Notes under the pieces: generated by a model
Databases searched by the model: none
What the model was told of the DNA's origin: nothing
Seen by the model: only the letters and a program-made list of their open reading frames with translations
Position numbers and translations under genes: made by a program
In this document: positions 1 through 8,878 of the stretch, one piece after another
Layout: the number at the start of each line of letters is the position of its first letter
Numbering within the stretch: position 1 is the stretch's first letter
Assembly: GCA_964551015.1 (NCBI GenBank)
Contig: CAZKBP010000005.1
Coordinates: forward strand, 186,001 to 250,000
Source of the DNA: CAZKBP01 sp964551015
GTDB lineage: Bacteria > Bacteroidota > Bacteroidia > Cytophagales > Microscillaceae
Length of the DNA: 64,000 nucleotides
Reading direction: 5' to 3'

Positions 1-26
1 AACTTTTTTTGTGTGCTTTTATTTAA

Positions 27-146
27 GAAGGCATACCTTCTCGAAAAAGTTTGCTAGAAGTATCTGCTTGGTACTTTGCCTCTTGGGGCGAAGAAAAGAC
101 AGATCTAGATGAAGAAACAATGCAAATCATACTCAAACTAGAGTAA
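27..146 (+). other. Possible 3' end of an upstream gene (unidentified)
   Basis: An open frame without its own ATG ends at the TAA at 144-146. Its last residues are EEKTDLDEETMQIILKLE, which look like the amphipathic tail of a real protein. An in-frame stop at 24-26 blocks extension to the window edge, so this would have to be a frameshifted gene end, a very short gene starting at TTG or ATA, or chance. I do not recognise the family. Confidence 0.18.
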
Positions 147-239
147 AATTATCCTCTTTCGTACAAAAATTCAACCGAATCCAAGGGAAGAGGACAGATT
201 ATTGAATAAATTTAATTTTAGCTTAAAAAATAAAAATTC

Positions 240-743
240 ATGCGTATTTCCTTAGTGGTTGCTGTCTCTGAAAATAATGTTATCGGTCAGGAAGGCAATC
301 TGCCTTGGCGCCTTTCCGCTGACCTGAAAAAATTTAAGAAACTTACCACAGGTCATCGTATCTTGATGGGGAGAAAAACTTATGAATCTATCGGACGTCC
401 CCTTCCCAACCGGCGCAATGTGGTCATCACCCGCAATCCTGATTACTTAGTAGAGGGGGTAGAGATATTTTCTTCGTTAGAAAAAGCGCTCGAGGTGGCT
501 CGTTCTCAAAATGAATCAGAAATTTTCATTATTGGAGGAGGAGAAATCTATCGGCAATGCTTAGATTACGCAGATCGCATTTATCTAAGCCGAGTGAAAG
601 TAGTCTTAGAAGGAGATACTTTTTTCCCAGAACTTGATCTTGAAGAATGGCAAGAAATAGAAAAACAAGAATTTAAGGCAGATGAAAAAAATGACTATGA
701 TTTTGATTTTATCATTTTAGAGAGGAGCGGGCAAAAAAGGTAA
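240..743 (+). CDS. folA: Dihydrofolate reductase
   Basis: Reduces dihydrofolate to tetrahydrofolate with NADPH, feeding thymidylate, purine and methionine synthesis in the cytoplasm. At 167 residues it has normal bacterial DHFR length. The substrate loop NLPW is at residues 20-23, followed by the catalytic acidic residue D28. The NADPH-binding stretches MGRKTYESIG (43-52) and IIGGGEIY (97-104) are present. The ATG at 240 has no strong Shine-Dalgarno sequence, as expected in Bacteroidota. thyA, a common neighbour, is not downstream and could lie before the window. It converges on the next gene, 58 bp away. Confidence 0.95.
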   Translation: MRISLVVAVSENNVIGQEGNLPWRLSADLKKFKKLTTGHRILMGRKTYESIGRPLPNRRNVVITRNPDYLVEGVEIFSSLEKALEVARSQNESEIFIIGGGEIYRQCLDYADRIYLSRVKVVLEGDTFFPELDLEEWQEIEKQEFKADEKNDYDFDFIILERSGQKR

Positions 744-801
744 TCGATGAGTAAGACAAGCGGAGACGGCTATAACGAACGAGTGCGAGCCGCCCACCCA
801 A

Positions 802-1194
802 TCAATGAATGTACTGAGTCTCCGCAAAAGGGACGGCCACCACTTGGTAGTCATCTTCATAGAGAATCTGCCCGGGTTCTTCCACTTGGAGTACTTCCAC
901 GAGAATATCATTATCTTCTAGAATCTCTCGAATCTGATCCATCCTTTGGATATGTTCTACGGCAGAGTCTTTGAGCCAAGACATGGGAAAGTTCAAGGTG
1001 TCTTCTTCGGTGGGAACCTGAAAGTGGGGCCTTCTCCTGAGGTTATCTTCAATCCAAGCTAAATTTTCTCGTAATCTAGTATTCTGCTCTTCCTCCAAGA
1101 TGCCATAATCTCTCAAATAGCGAGCGGCATTGAGGAAGCCTTTTTCCTCGTCGTTGAGGTTGTCCAAAAATAAAGTGATGAATTTGGTGTACAT
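802..1194 (-). CDS. Hypothetical acidic helical protein
   Basis: A 130-residue protein of unknown function. The open frame extends to a TTG at 1209, but the ATG at 1194 (MYTKFITLFL) is the better start. The first half is predicted alpha-helical (LNDEEKGFLNAARYLRDYG, then a charged stretch). The C-terminal half has short beta-like segments (ILVEVLQVEE, YQVVAVPF). It has no signal peptide or membrane segment. No close neighbour suggests a role. It looks like real coding sequence because it has a long, well-composed frame between two convergent or tandem genes. Confidence 0.6.
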   Translation of the reverse strand: MYTKFITLFLDNLNDEEKGFLNAARYLRDYGILEEEQNTRLRENLAWIEDNLRRRPHFQVPTEEDTLNFPMSWLKDSAVEHIQRMDQIREILEDNDILVEVLQVEEPGQILYEDDYQVVAVPFAETQYIH

Positions 1195-1440
1195 AGGGTT
1201 TAAAAACAATTATTCTGGTTAAAATCCCAACATAAAATAAAAATAGTTGCGCCTAAGCTATTTACGTCCGTGAGCAAACAAGGATGACCTTTTACTCGGG
1301 TTTTGGCTACAAGAAGCAAAATAAAATCCAACTTTTTATTGAATTAAGTTAATTATAAATTCTAGTGCTAAAGTAGTCAGTCTTGTAAAATAAGACTAAG
1401 TTAATTATTTTCTTGGAAAAAGCACGCTATTTTTCCTTTT

Positions 1441-2877
1441 TTAAGCAGAAGGAAGGTCAATATTTGCTCTGTAATCTTCCAAGGGCAAGCAAACTCGAAA
1501 ACAAGTGTGTCCTGGTTGAGAATCTACTTCTATTCTACCCTGATGCTGATTCACGATGATTCGGTAGACAGTATTCAAGCCCAAGCCCGTACCTTCACCT
1601 ACCCGCTTGGTGGTAAAGAAGGGTTCAAAGATATGGGGTTGGACTTCTGCCGGAATCCCTTCTCCATTATCAATCACCTCTATCATGAGGTCTTTTTTAT
1701 TTTTTTGATTGGGATAAATCCTAAAACGAATTTCTCCCTCCTGAGTTTCTGGAATCGCGGCGATGGCATTATCGATCAAATTGGTCCAGACTTGATTCAG
1801 CTCACTTCCAAAAGCAGGAATCAGGGGAATTTCTTCGGTGTAGTCGCGCACAATCTCAATTTTGCGGTATTTGAGCTTATGATGCATGATCATGAGCGTA
1901 TCTTCTATCCCCTGACGAATGTCCATGGGCACCTTTTCTATAGATTGATCCATGTAAGTGTAGGACTTGAGTGCCCGGATCAGTTCCGAAATACGTTGTG
2001 TTGAGTAATTGAGTTCCTGAGAGAGCAGACGCATTTCCACGTCTTTTTGTGTCCAACGAAGGAAATTGGCATAGTGTTCGGGAACAATCTTTTGAATAAA
2101 ATCCTCTAAAAATTCCTTTGTGAAACCGACCGAAACCAAGGGCTCAGCAATCTCCCAAGCGTCTTCCAGTGCTAGGGTTTCCAGCCATTCGGCTAGTTCA
2201 TCTTCCCTTTCACTTCGTGTGTGCATATCCAATTGAAAATTATCCAATTGAATCTGATCTACCACGGGCTGGAAGGGGAAGCCTCCGTTCAGATCAAATT
2301 GACGAAACATGGAATACTTGAGCATTTCGGTAGAAATCTCGTTGAAGCGACTCAATACCTCAGACAGATCACGCGCCGCCTGTCGGGCAGCCGAGGCGGG
2401 GTTATTAAGTTCGTGTGCCAAGCCAGCCGTCATGGTGCCGAGTGAGGCCAGCTTTTCTCTTTGGTAAGAAAGCGTTTGCAGGGTTTTGAGTCGGTCGGAC
2501 ATATTGCGGAGTACTTTTTCCCGTACACTCGCACAACTCCCCATCATGCACCAAAAATGTTCGGCCGGGATCGCAAACAGGCGCAGTGGGGTCAAGGCTA
2601 CACCTGTTCCCATGTGAGGATTGCCAGAAAGCAAGGGTACTTCTCCACCCGTCATACCCGCCCTGAAAATGATGAGAGGAATACGCTGCCCACGAATGAT
2701 GCGAAAGACTTCGAGGGCTCCTTCTAGCACTACATAAAAGTATTGGGCGCGATCACCTTCTTGGAATATATAATCACCAGGAGCGAAGGCTTGTTCTTCA
2801 CCGATCACATCCTTGTTCAACTGTTGGGTGTCGAGATCGTCAAACACGTCAATTTTGAGTAATTCTTGAAGGGGCAT
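1441..2877 (-). CDS. Soluble sensor histidine kinase with N-terminal cyclic-nucleotide-binding domain
   Basis: 478 residues. Residues about 5-130 form a Crp-type cNMP-binding beta roll. A dimerisation helix follows with the phospho-acceptor motif GLAHELNNP, H155. The C-terminal HATPase domain shows the N box (NLIDNAIAAI), G1 (VIDNGEGIP), the F box (FEPFFTTKRV) and G2 (GEGTGLGL). It has no transmembrane segment, so it senses a cytoplasmic signal. Related kinases in several phyla share this layout. No response regulator is adjacent, so its partner is unknown. Whether the roll binds cAMP cannot be read from the sequence. The stop is 19 bp before the next minus-strand gene begins downstream in coordinates. 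Confidence 0.85.
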   Translation of the reverse strand: MPLQELLKIDVFDDLDTQQLNKDVIGEEQAFAPGDYIFQEGDRAQYFYVVLEGALEVFRIIRGQRIPLIIFRAGMTGGEVPLLSGNPHMGTGVALTPLRLFAIPAEHFWCMMGSCASVREKVLRNMSDRLKTLQTLSYQREKLASLGTMTAGLAHELNNPASAARQAARDLSEVLSRFNEISTEMLKYSMFRQFDLNGGFPFQPVVDQIQLDNFQLDMHTRSEREDELAEWLETLALEDAWEIAEPLVSVGFTKEFLEDFIQKIVPEHYANFLRWTQKDVEMRLLSQELNYSTQRISELIRALKSYTYMDQSIEKVPMDIRQGIEDTLMIMHHKLKYRKIEIVRDYTEEIPLIPAFGSELNQVWTNLIDNAIAAIPETQEGEIRFRIYPNQKNKKDLMIEVIDNGEGIPAEVQPHIFEPFFTTKRVGEGTGLGLNTVYRIIVNQHQGRIEVDSQPGHTCFRVCLPLEDYRANIDLPSA

Positions 2878-2896
2878 GGCTTGATTAATTTGAAAC

Positions 2897-3985
2897 TTAC
2901 TCCGTAAATCTATCTGCTATCTCACGGAGCGTTTGAGGTGAAAAATGAAGCAGTGCCTGATCATCCAAATGGTAAAAGAGCACGCGTAAATGTTTGTTTT
3001 TGAGTACTTTTTTGAGCATTTCTACGGCTCCAGCCAGTTGGGACTGGGTGGGGCTCTCGATTCTAATCTGATCTTTTTGATAAAGATAAATGCCCTGATA
3101 ATAATGGCTCCGCGAGACTTGATACAGACCTGCCTCTAAATTACGAAATTTGGCTGACTTCTTTATATCTATTTCATCGATTCCGTGTATCAAATTGATG
3201 ACCCTACCTCGCCGCTTCAATACCCCCCAAGAAAAGATAGGCAAGGCCACATCGAGGTGGAGTGGATACCCGGCTACCTGATGGAGATAAGATTGGGCAA
3301 TTTCTAAATTTAAAATGGAGTTGACCTCTTCGGGATTTTGTAAATTGCCCATATTATAAAACATCAGTACGCCACGGTCAGCGGGGGGCACTCCAGTTTG
3401 AGATGGGTACTTGAATTGATGTAGCCGAATGGTGACAGAAAGTTCAGTGGTGCTGGGCAAGTTGGTCTTCACGGCACGTAAGAGCTGAAAAAATTTTTCT
3501 CTGGTTCGAGCCGACCAATCACAATCTAGCTGTATTTCCGAGATTTTTGAGCCAGAAAATTGTTTGGCTTTTTCCCTGATTTTTCCCGTGATTTTTTGGG
3601 CTAGTCCTGCTATGGCTTTATCTGGTAAATGAATCAGGGTACGGTTCGTGATAAAAACCGTAGGAACAAGGTAAGCAGGTTGCCAAAAATCTGTGGGTAA
3701 TTCTACTTCTGCAATTGCTTCTGCACTTTGCGAATTTGGGTTCCAATCTACATCAAAAAAACGAAGATAAAGCCGCTGCGCGGACAAACGCTGCCAATAG
3801 CTTCGCTCCAGACTATCTAGGCTCAAGCGGCTCTTCCAATGGTAGAAGGCAATTTCGGTTTCTTCTATGGAAGAAGATTGGCAAGCGAAACCTAAAAAGA
3901 CCCAAGCCATCAGCAGGAGGTGAATGCTTCTGATGGGCTTGGAGGCTAAATAGCTTTTTCTGGATTGATTTTGTAAGAAAAACAA
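2897..3985 (-). CDS. Putative lipoprotein, TIM-barrel-like hydrolase fold suspected
   Basis: 362 residues starting at a TTG; the next ATG, at residue 27, would cut into the signal peptide. A hydrophobic segment ends in the lipobox-like LGFAC with C35, so it is probably exported and lipid-anchored. The middle carries EIQLDCDWSARTREKFFQLL, which resembles a strand and catalytic-type acidic cluster of glycoside-hydrolase-like barrels (similar to DUF3142-type proteins, from memory only). Later segments GVLMFYNMGN and YPLHLDVALPIF also look like barrel strands. No function can be assigned. It lies directly upstream of the histidine kinase (19 bp gap) and may be cotranscribed with it. Confidence 0.6.
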   Translation of the reverse strand: MFFLQNQSRKSYLASKPIRSIHLLLMAWVFLGFACQSSSIEETEIAFYHWKSRLSLDSLERSYWQRLSAQRLYLRFFDVDWNPNSQSAEAIAEVELPTDFWQPAYLVPTVFITNRTLIHLPDKAIAGLAQKITGKIREKAKQFSGSKISEIQLDCDWSARTREKFFQLLRAVKTNLPSTTELSVTIRLHQFKYPSQTGVPPADRGVLMFYNMGNLQNPEEVNSILNLEIAQSYLHQVAGYPLHLDVALPIFSWGVLKRRGRVINLIHGIDEIDIKKSAKFRNLEAGLYQVSRSHYYQGIYLYQKDQIRIESPTQSQLAGAVEMLKKVLKNKHLRVLFYHLDDQALLHFSPQTLREIADRFTE

Positions 3986-4051
3986 GAACTTATGCGCTAA
4001 TCAAGAAGTGAACTCTGCGTAAAATCGTAGCACCTACCAAGATGGTTTTGG

Positions 4052-4429
4052 TCAGTCTTCGTCTTCATCCTCATCCTCATCTTCGTAATCATCATAATTA
4101 GGCTGCTCATCAGGAATATCGTCTGCGACCTCATCTACATCTTCCATCTCGATTTCATCTTCAGTACTGACCTTAAAATCTTCATCCAAATTTCCAAGAT
4201 CATCATAATCCTCATCATCTTCAATGATTTGAATGGCTTCCTCTTCGGTCATGCGAACGAGATAATAGATTTCTTCGGTTTCAAAGGGCAAAGCAGAAAC
4301 GGTTTTGCCTTTGGCGTTCACAAATTTGATCAAATGATCAGAAAACCCCTGCGGATATTCGAGTTTCAAGCGGTCGATGACTTCGGGCGGTAGTTGGTCG
4401 TAGTCTTTTACAATCCTCTTCTTGGACAT
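4052..4429 (-). CDS. Conserved acidic protein (often mislabelled DNA primase in Bacteroidota)
   Basis: 125 residues. The N-terminal 70 residues form the conserved part (KKRIVKDYDQLPPEVIDRLK, then HLIKFVNAKGKTVSALPFET and YYLVRMTEEEA). The C-terminal third is almost only Asp and Glu, ending in an (ED)n run. This matches a Bacteroidota-specific family that databases sometimes call DNA primase without support; no primase motif is visible. The acidic tail could bind basic partners. Function unknown. A -7 promoter element lies about 32 bp upstream of the ATG. Confidence 0.72.
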   Translation of the reverse strand: MSKKRIVKDYDQLPPEVIDRLKLEYPQGFSDHLIKFVNAKGKTVSALPFETEEIYYLVRMTEEEAIQIIEDDEDYDDLGNLDEDFKVSTEDEIEMEDVDEVADDIPDEQPNYDDYEDEDEDEDED

Positions 4430-4460
4430 ATTTTAATAAAGCTTATGAAAAATGGATGGT

Positions 4461-4468
4461 CAAATGTA
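4461..4468 (-). promoter_or_regulatory. Candidate -7 promoter element (TACATTTG)
   Basis: On the minus strand TACATTTG fits the Bacteroidota -7 consensus TAnnTTTG and lies 31 bp before the ATG at 4429. No clear TTTG -33 element is present at the usual spacing, so support is partial. Confidence 0.35.
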
Positions 4469-4536
4469 AAAATTACTTTACTAAATCCTCACTTTTCTAT
4501 TTTTTTTTGTCTTATTTTCCTCAAAATCTTGCTGTC

Positions 4537-5553
4537 TTACTCTTCGGATACTTGTAAAATCAATTTTCCTTGATTCGTACCTTCAAATAATTTGTTAAGT
4601 GCCTGAGGTGCATTTTCTAAGCCCTCGACCACATCTACTCGATATTGCAGTTTACCTTCGGCATACCACTTCCCTATTTTTTGGAATACTTCCGCTCCCT
4701 TGGCCAGATGATCGGTTACAATAAAACCTTTCACGGTAGCTCGTTTGATTAAGATTTGCCCATAGTGGTAGGGGCCAGGCACGGGTTCTTTGGCATTGTA
4801 AGTAGAGATCAATCCACAAAGTGGAATACGAGCGTTTACGTTAATCTGTGTGAGGACGGCATCCAACAACGCACCTCCTACATTATCAAAATAGACATCA
4901 ATCCCGTCTGGGCAATGCTTCGCCAAACTGTCTTTTAAATCTTCTTTCTTGTAGTTGATGGCTCCATCTAGCCCTAGTTCTTCTTGTAGCCACTGGCATT
5001 TCTCATCACTTCCGGCCGTGCCAATGACCCGACAGCCCTGAATTTTGGCCAGTTGTGCTACGATGGAACCCACGGCTCCCGCGGCGGTAGATACGACCAC
5101 CGTTTCGCTTGCTTTGGGCTGTCCAATCTCCATTAATCCGACGTAAGCAGTAAGGCCAATATGACCAAAAAGACCAAAATGAGCAGTAAGTGGCACCCCC
5201 GGCAAAGGCGGTAAAGCGGTTAAGCCCTCGCCTTTAGAAACCAAGTATTTTTGCCAGCCAAACATCCCCTGTACGTGTTGACCAGGCTGAAATTTTGGGT
5301 TGAGGGAAGCTTCTACCACACCGATCCCGATCCCTCGCACAATATCACCTTTCTTGAGTGGAGGTAAATAAGTCTCTGCACCCGTGAGCCAGATGCGGTT
5401 GGTGGGATCAAGCGAAAGATAAATATGCCGTACCAACACTTCGCCCTCTTTCAGCTCAGAAACAGGCATCTCCTTCCAATCAAAGTCGTCTCGGGTGGCC
5501 AGTCCCTCGGGAAAATTCTTTACCAGCCATTGTTGATTTGTGTATGTTGTCAT
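4537..5553 (-). CDS. NADP-dependent medium-chain oxidoreductase (CurA / prostaglandin-reductase-like)
   Basis: 338 residues; the family reduces the C=C bond of alpha,beta-unsaturated ketones and aldehydes with NADPH. The N-terminal GroES-like fold includes the family start NQQWLVKNFPEG. The Rossmann domain has the glycine motif AAGAVGS and continues into AQLAKIQGCRVIGTAGS. The C-terminus YRVDVVEGLENAPQALNKLF followed by NQGKLILQV is typical of leukotriene B4 dehydrogenase-like enzymes. No catalytic zinc ligands are present, as in this subfamily. It probably acts in detoxification of reactive carbonyls. It is divergent from the HMG-CoA reductase gene, with about 194 bp between them. Confidence 0.85.
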   Translation of the reverse strand: MTTYTNQQWLVKNFPEGLATRDDFDWKEMPVSELKEGEVLVRHIYLSLDPTNRIWLTGAETYLPPLKKGDIVRGIGIGVVEASLNPKFQPGQHVQGMFGWQKYLVSKGEGLTALPPLPGVPLTAHFGLFGHIGLTAYVGLMEIGQPKASETVVVSTAAGAVGSIVAQLAKIQGCRVIGTAGSDEKCQWLQEELGLDGAINYKKEDLKDSLAKHCPDGIDVYFDNVGGALLDAVLTQINVNARIPLCGLISTYNAKEPVPGPYHYGQILIKRATVKGFIVTDHLAKGAEVFQKIGKWYAEGKLQYRVDVVEGLENAPQALNKLFEGTNQGKLILQVSEE

Positions 5554-5652
5554 GAGTTAATGATAAATTTCAAATTACAAATTGGAAAATTAATATGTTT
5601 TTTAAAGTTAAAAAATTAAATTGAATCTTGGGAAAAGATAATTGCCCATGCT

Positions 5653-5713
5653 TAGGAGTTAGAAGCTAGAAATCAAAATCTGAGGGAATGGTAATCTTCC
5701 CCTGCTAACTCCT
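5653..5713. repeat. Inverted repeat, 10-bp arms, in a divergent intergenic region
   Basis: TAGGAGTTAG at 5653-5662 and CTAACTCCTA at 5704-5713 are perfect complements around a 41-bp loop. The loop holds a smaller GGGAA/TTCCC pairing. It sits between two divergent genes, just upstream of the HMG-CoA reductase start. The arm word also resembles the CTAACTT heptamer array at 40957, so the hairpin may consist of two copies of a dispersed repeat rather than a regulator site. Confidence 0.5.
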
Positions 5714-5747
5714 AGATTCTATCTCCTACAAAAATCTGTAATTCGAT

Positions 5748-6917
5748 ATGTCTGCACGTATTCCGTATTCTAAAGAAGATGACTATAACCGGGAAATGGC
5801 CGAAACCCGAAGGAATTTTATCAAATCACAAACCGGAGCATCGCTCGAGCACATGGGGCATTACTCCATTAATCCGCAAGTACTTCCGGGAAACATTGAG
5901 AATTTTTCGGGCGTGATTCAAATGCCCGTGGGCTTCGCTGGTCCCGTTCAGGTCAATGGAGAACAGGCACAAGGAGATTTTTACGTACCGATGGCCACCT
6001 CTGAGGGTACGCTTGTGGCAAGCTATAATCGAGGCATGAAACTTACCAAATTGGCCGGAGGGATTACCACGACCGTGGTGGAAGATGCTATGCAAAGAGC
6101 CCCCATTTTTGTATTTGAGAATGCTCGCTACGCCCGCGCTTTTGGGGAATGGGTCAAAGAACATCACCAAGAAATTCGCCAGCAAGCAGAATCTACTACC
6201 AGCGTGGGCAAGCTGATCGATATCGAGCAATACGCTTCGGGCAAGATGCGCTGGCTACGTTTTAATTTCAGCACGGGAGATGCGGCAGGTCAGAATATGG
6301 TCACCAAGGCGGCGCGTCGAGCTTGCCAATGGATGCTGGAGCAGGGCCTAGAAGGCTTAGAGCATTTCTCACTGGCTGCTAATTTTGATACCGATAAAAA
6401 ACATTCTCACATCAATACGCTCCAGACACGAGGCAAACGAGTGGTAGCCGAAATTACCATGCCCAAGCAATTGGTGGAGGAAGTGCTGCATACCACGGGA
6501 GAAGCCCTGCATTATCAAAGGCAACTCTCGAACATGGGAGCCATGTTCTCAGGCTCAGTCAATAACGGCTCCCATTTTGCCAATGCCCTCACCGCTATTT
6601 TTATCGCCACGGGGCAAGATGTAGCCAATGTGGCTGAATCGTCGGCAGGTTTTGTGTATGGAGAAGTCAAAAACGAAGGAGATTACTATTTTTCCGTAAC
6701 GATTCCTTCGCTCATTGTGGCTACTTACGGCGGCGGAACGGGCTTACCCAGTCAAAGAGAATGCCTGGAAGTCATGGGTTGCTATGGACAGGGCAAAGTC
6801 CGTCAGCTGGCCGAAATCATTGCCGCCGTGGTGCTCTGCGGAGAGCTTTCCCTGAGTGCAGCCATTGTAGCCGACGAATGGGTTTCCAGCCACGAAACTT
6901 ACGGGCGCAATCGATGA
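5748..6917 (+). CDS. Hydroxymethylglutaryl-CoA reductase, class I-like
   Basis: 389 residues; converts HMG-CoA to mevalonate with NAD(P)H (or the reverse). The class I landmarks can be aligned: PVGFAGP (60-66), MATSEG with catalytic E86, DTDKKHSHIN with catalytic K217, GQDVANVAESS with D291, and GELSLSAAIVADEWVSSHE with H382. All four catalytic residues of the family are therefore present. It lacks the membrane anchor of eukaryotic enzymes. No other mevalonate-pathway gene is near. The same window also encodes dxr of the methylerythritol phosphate pathway. The neighbours are redox enzymes, which gives no pathway hint. Confidence 0.88.
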   Translation: MSARIPYSKEDDYNREMAETRRNFIKSQTGASLEHMGHYSINPQVLPGNIENFSGVIQMPVGFAGPVQVNGEQAQGDFYVPMATSEGTLVASYNRGMKLTKLAGGITTTVVEDAMQRAPIFVFENARYARAFGEWVKEHHQEIRQQAESTTSVGKLIDIEQYASGKMRWLRFNFSTGDAAGQNMVTKAARRACQWMLEQGLEGLEHFSLAANFDTDKKHSHINTLQTRGKRVVAEITMPKQLVEEVLHTTGEALHYQRQLSNMGAMFSGSVNNGSHFANALTAIFIATGQDVANVAESSAGFVYGEVKNEGDYYFSVTIPSLIVATYGGGTGLPSQRECLEVMGCYGQGKVRQLAEIIAAVVLCGELSLSAAIVADEWVSSHETYGRNR

Positions 6918-6998
6918 TTTATGTGATTGTAAGTTTTGAATTGAGCACGAACGATATCAATTCAGCAAAATTTTCTATTCCTACCGCCAGCCATCCCA

Positions 6999-8009
6999 TC
7001 AAAGTGGATCAATGGACTGCCACACGCGCTCAGACTCTTGCCAGAGTTTGGAGCCTTCTTCGGGGATGTAAACCTTTTCGTCCATTCGCTTTCGATTAAA
7101 CATATGCAAATAAATATTTGTCTTGCCTTCTATTTCTGGTGAGCAGGTGAGATAGCTCACAGGTAAGGCAGCCTGCTGAGGAGAGCGAAAGAACAGGATA
7201 AAAATTAATTTAATAAATCCTTTCAGGAAGAAAGGGGCATCTCGAGCAATGTTGGTATTGACAGGGCCGGGGCACATGACCATTACGGATACATCTACTT
7301 GTCCATCCGGGTTGAGGCGGCGGTCTAGCTCCACGGCAAAGGTATTCATCACCAATTTAAAATAGCTGTAATTGTTAATGGCTTTTTGCACGCCATAGTG
7401 GAAAAATTTCCCAAATTCCTCATAATCAATCGCTGAGGCATTTTGGTGAGAATCTGAGGAGATAAATAAGATGCGCGGACGATCTTGCCCCACTGCTAAG
7501 GCATTTCCAGCATAAGTTGCGTTGGGAATTACGCCGGCCTTGAGCAAGCGATTCATCAGGATAAAATTTGCCAAGTAATTGACCATAAACATTTCATCCA
7601 AACCTTGCTTGGTTTGTCGAGCTTTGGGAGGCGTAACGCCAGCATTGAGTACGACGATATCTAGTTGGATATTTTTGGCAATCAGTTCATCACAAAATTG
7701 GTGAATTGTATGCGTATCTGACAAATCTACCCGCATCATTTCGATTTGCTCGGAGCCGCTCTTTTGTTTGGCTTTTTCCCCAGCCTCAGGAATTCCACTC
7801 CGGCAAGCCATGATTACTTTGCCTCCGCGTTCGGCCAGTTGGGTGGCAATCGCGAAGCCTAAGCCTGTATTTGCTCCGGTCACGAGGCAAACTTTTCCTT
7901 CTACTCGATCACTGTCTTTGAGATTATCCGCTAAATCTTGTTTGCGAAATAAATCTTTGATTCCCGTAAGGGTGGCCTCGACAGGATTAGAGAATCTTCC
8001 GTGCGACAT
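6999..8009 (-). CDS. Short-chain dehydrogenase/reductase (retinol-dehydrogenase-like)
   Basis: 336 residues. It has the SDR cofactor motif TGANTGLG (44-51), the NAG motif LNAGV (121-125), catalytic Ser 184/185 (FISSDSH) and the active site Y214-x3-K218 (YSYFK). It is longer than a minimal SDR (about 250 residues), with N- and C-terminal extensions as in retinol- and protochlorophyllide-reductase-like proteins. There is a hydrophobic stretch near residues 265-280 (GFIKLIFILFF), so it may associate with the membrane. Substrate unknown. It converges on the HMG-CoA reductase gene with an 81-bp gap. Confidence 0.82.
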   Translation of the reverse strand: MSHGRFSNPVEATLTGIKDLFRKQDLADNLKDSDRVEGKVCLVTGANTGLGFAIATQLAERGGKVIMACRSGIPEAGEKAKQKSGSEQIEMMRVDLSDTHTIHQFCDELIAKNIQLDIVVLNAGVTPPKARQTKQGLDEMFMVNYLANFILMNRLLKAGVIPNATYAGNALAVGQDRPRILFISSDSHQNASAIDYEEFGKFFHYGVQKAINNYSYFKLVMNTFAVELDRRLNPDGQVDVSVMVMCPGPVNTNIARDAPFFLKGFIKLIFILFFRSPQQAALPVSYLTCSPEIEGKTNIYLHMFNRKRMDEKVYIPEEGSKLWQESERVWQSIDPL

Positions 8010-8112
8010 AGTATTTGAATGTGTGGTGTGTTCTTTTTACGAGGGGCGAATTTAGGCATTATCTAGAAATTTCCCTATCGGAATGGGAAGGCTAGCCGGC
8101 ACAGACCAAACT

Positions 8113-8790
8113 TCACAGTAGTTTTTTGATTTCTAACGTATTTAAGATGATTTCCAGAATTTCTTCGCTGGAAAGGGTTTTGCGATTCAAAATCAGGTCA
8201 TAATGGCTACTTTTGACCTCATCTCCGTGAATTTGAGCTAAAAAACGCTGTCTTTGGTGGTCACGCCCAAAGGCCATGCCCTGAGCATCATCTACGTCTA
8301 TGTTTCTACGCTCGTGTAGCATTTGGGCACGCCACTCGATGGGGGCTACCAATCGGATGTGCAGAGCTTGTGGGTTTTCTTGGCTCAGGACTACTCCAGC
8401 TCTTCCCACGATAATCGCCCAGCCCTCTTTGGCAAAAGATGCGATAATGTCCTGAGTTCTGCGATGATAACGGCTATACTCAGGACTGTGTGGGTTCTCG
8501 AGCGAGTTGAGCATTTGCTCCAGTGTATTCTCTTGATGGGAATCAATCGATACGCCTAAGGCACTGGCCTCTTCCAAGAGTTGCTTACCTGCGGTTTTGA
8601 GGCTTTCTTTACTCAGGTATCGCCAGGACTGGTTTTTCTGTTTCAAGGCAGATTGTAATTGTTCGGCAAGCGCATTGGCCTGACAGCCGTATTCGCGAGA
8701 AAGGGTGATAACTGGTCCGGAAGCATGTACTTTTTTGAGGAGAAGAGGTTCTAGATTTTGGGCGAGGGCAAGTGCTATGTTTTGTTCCAT
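8113..8790 (-). CDS. Cytidylate-kinase-like family protein
   Basis: 225 residues from the ATG at 8790 (MEQNIALALAQ). The frame runs on to a TTG at 8865, which I reject because the family starts near here. Features include VITLSREYGC at the position of the nucleotide-binding strand and loop, a lid region (SRYHRRTQDIIASF), and WAIIVGRAGVVLSQ followed by ALHIRLVAPIEWR. These match the AAA_26 / cytidylate kinase-like family rather than true Cmk, which has a canonical P-loop. Substrate is unknown; a nucleotide or small-molecule kinase role is an inference from family. Confidence 0.78.
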   Translation of the reverse strand: MEQNIALALAQNLEPLLLKKVHASGPVITLSREYGCQANALAEQLQSALKQKNQSWRYLSKESLKTAGKQLLEEASALGVSIDSHQENTLEQMLNSLENPHSPEYSRYHRRTQDIIASFAKEGWAIIVGRAGVVLSQENPQALHIRLVAPIEWRAQMLHERRNIDVDDAQGMAFGRDHQRQRFLAQIHGDEVKSSHYDLILNRKTLSSEEILEIILNTLEIKKLL

Positions 8791-8878
8791 ACTTTGAGAT
8801 GCAAGAAGCGTAGATCGATAAGAATTATAAAATTTGAAAATAGGTGATTTCCCGAAGTCATGCAAACGCGATCTAAGA

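Noticed and set aside
747..974. Plus-strand ORF beyond folA
   Set aside because: It is antisense to the better supported gene at 802-1194, has atypical residue composition and no family match.
1379..1397. AGTCTT/AAGACT hairpin after the histidine kinase
   Set aside because: Only 6 bp and no T tract; too weak to call a terminator.
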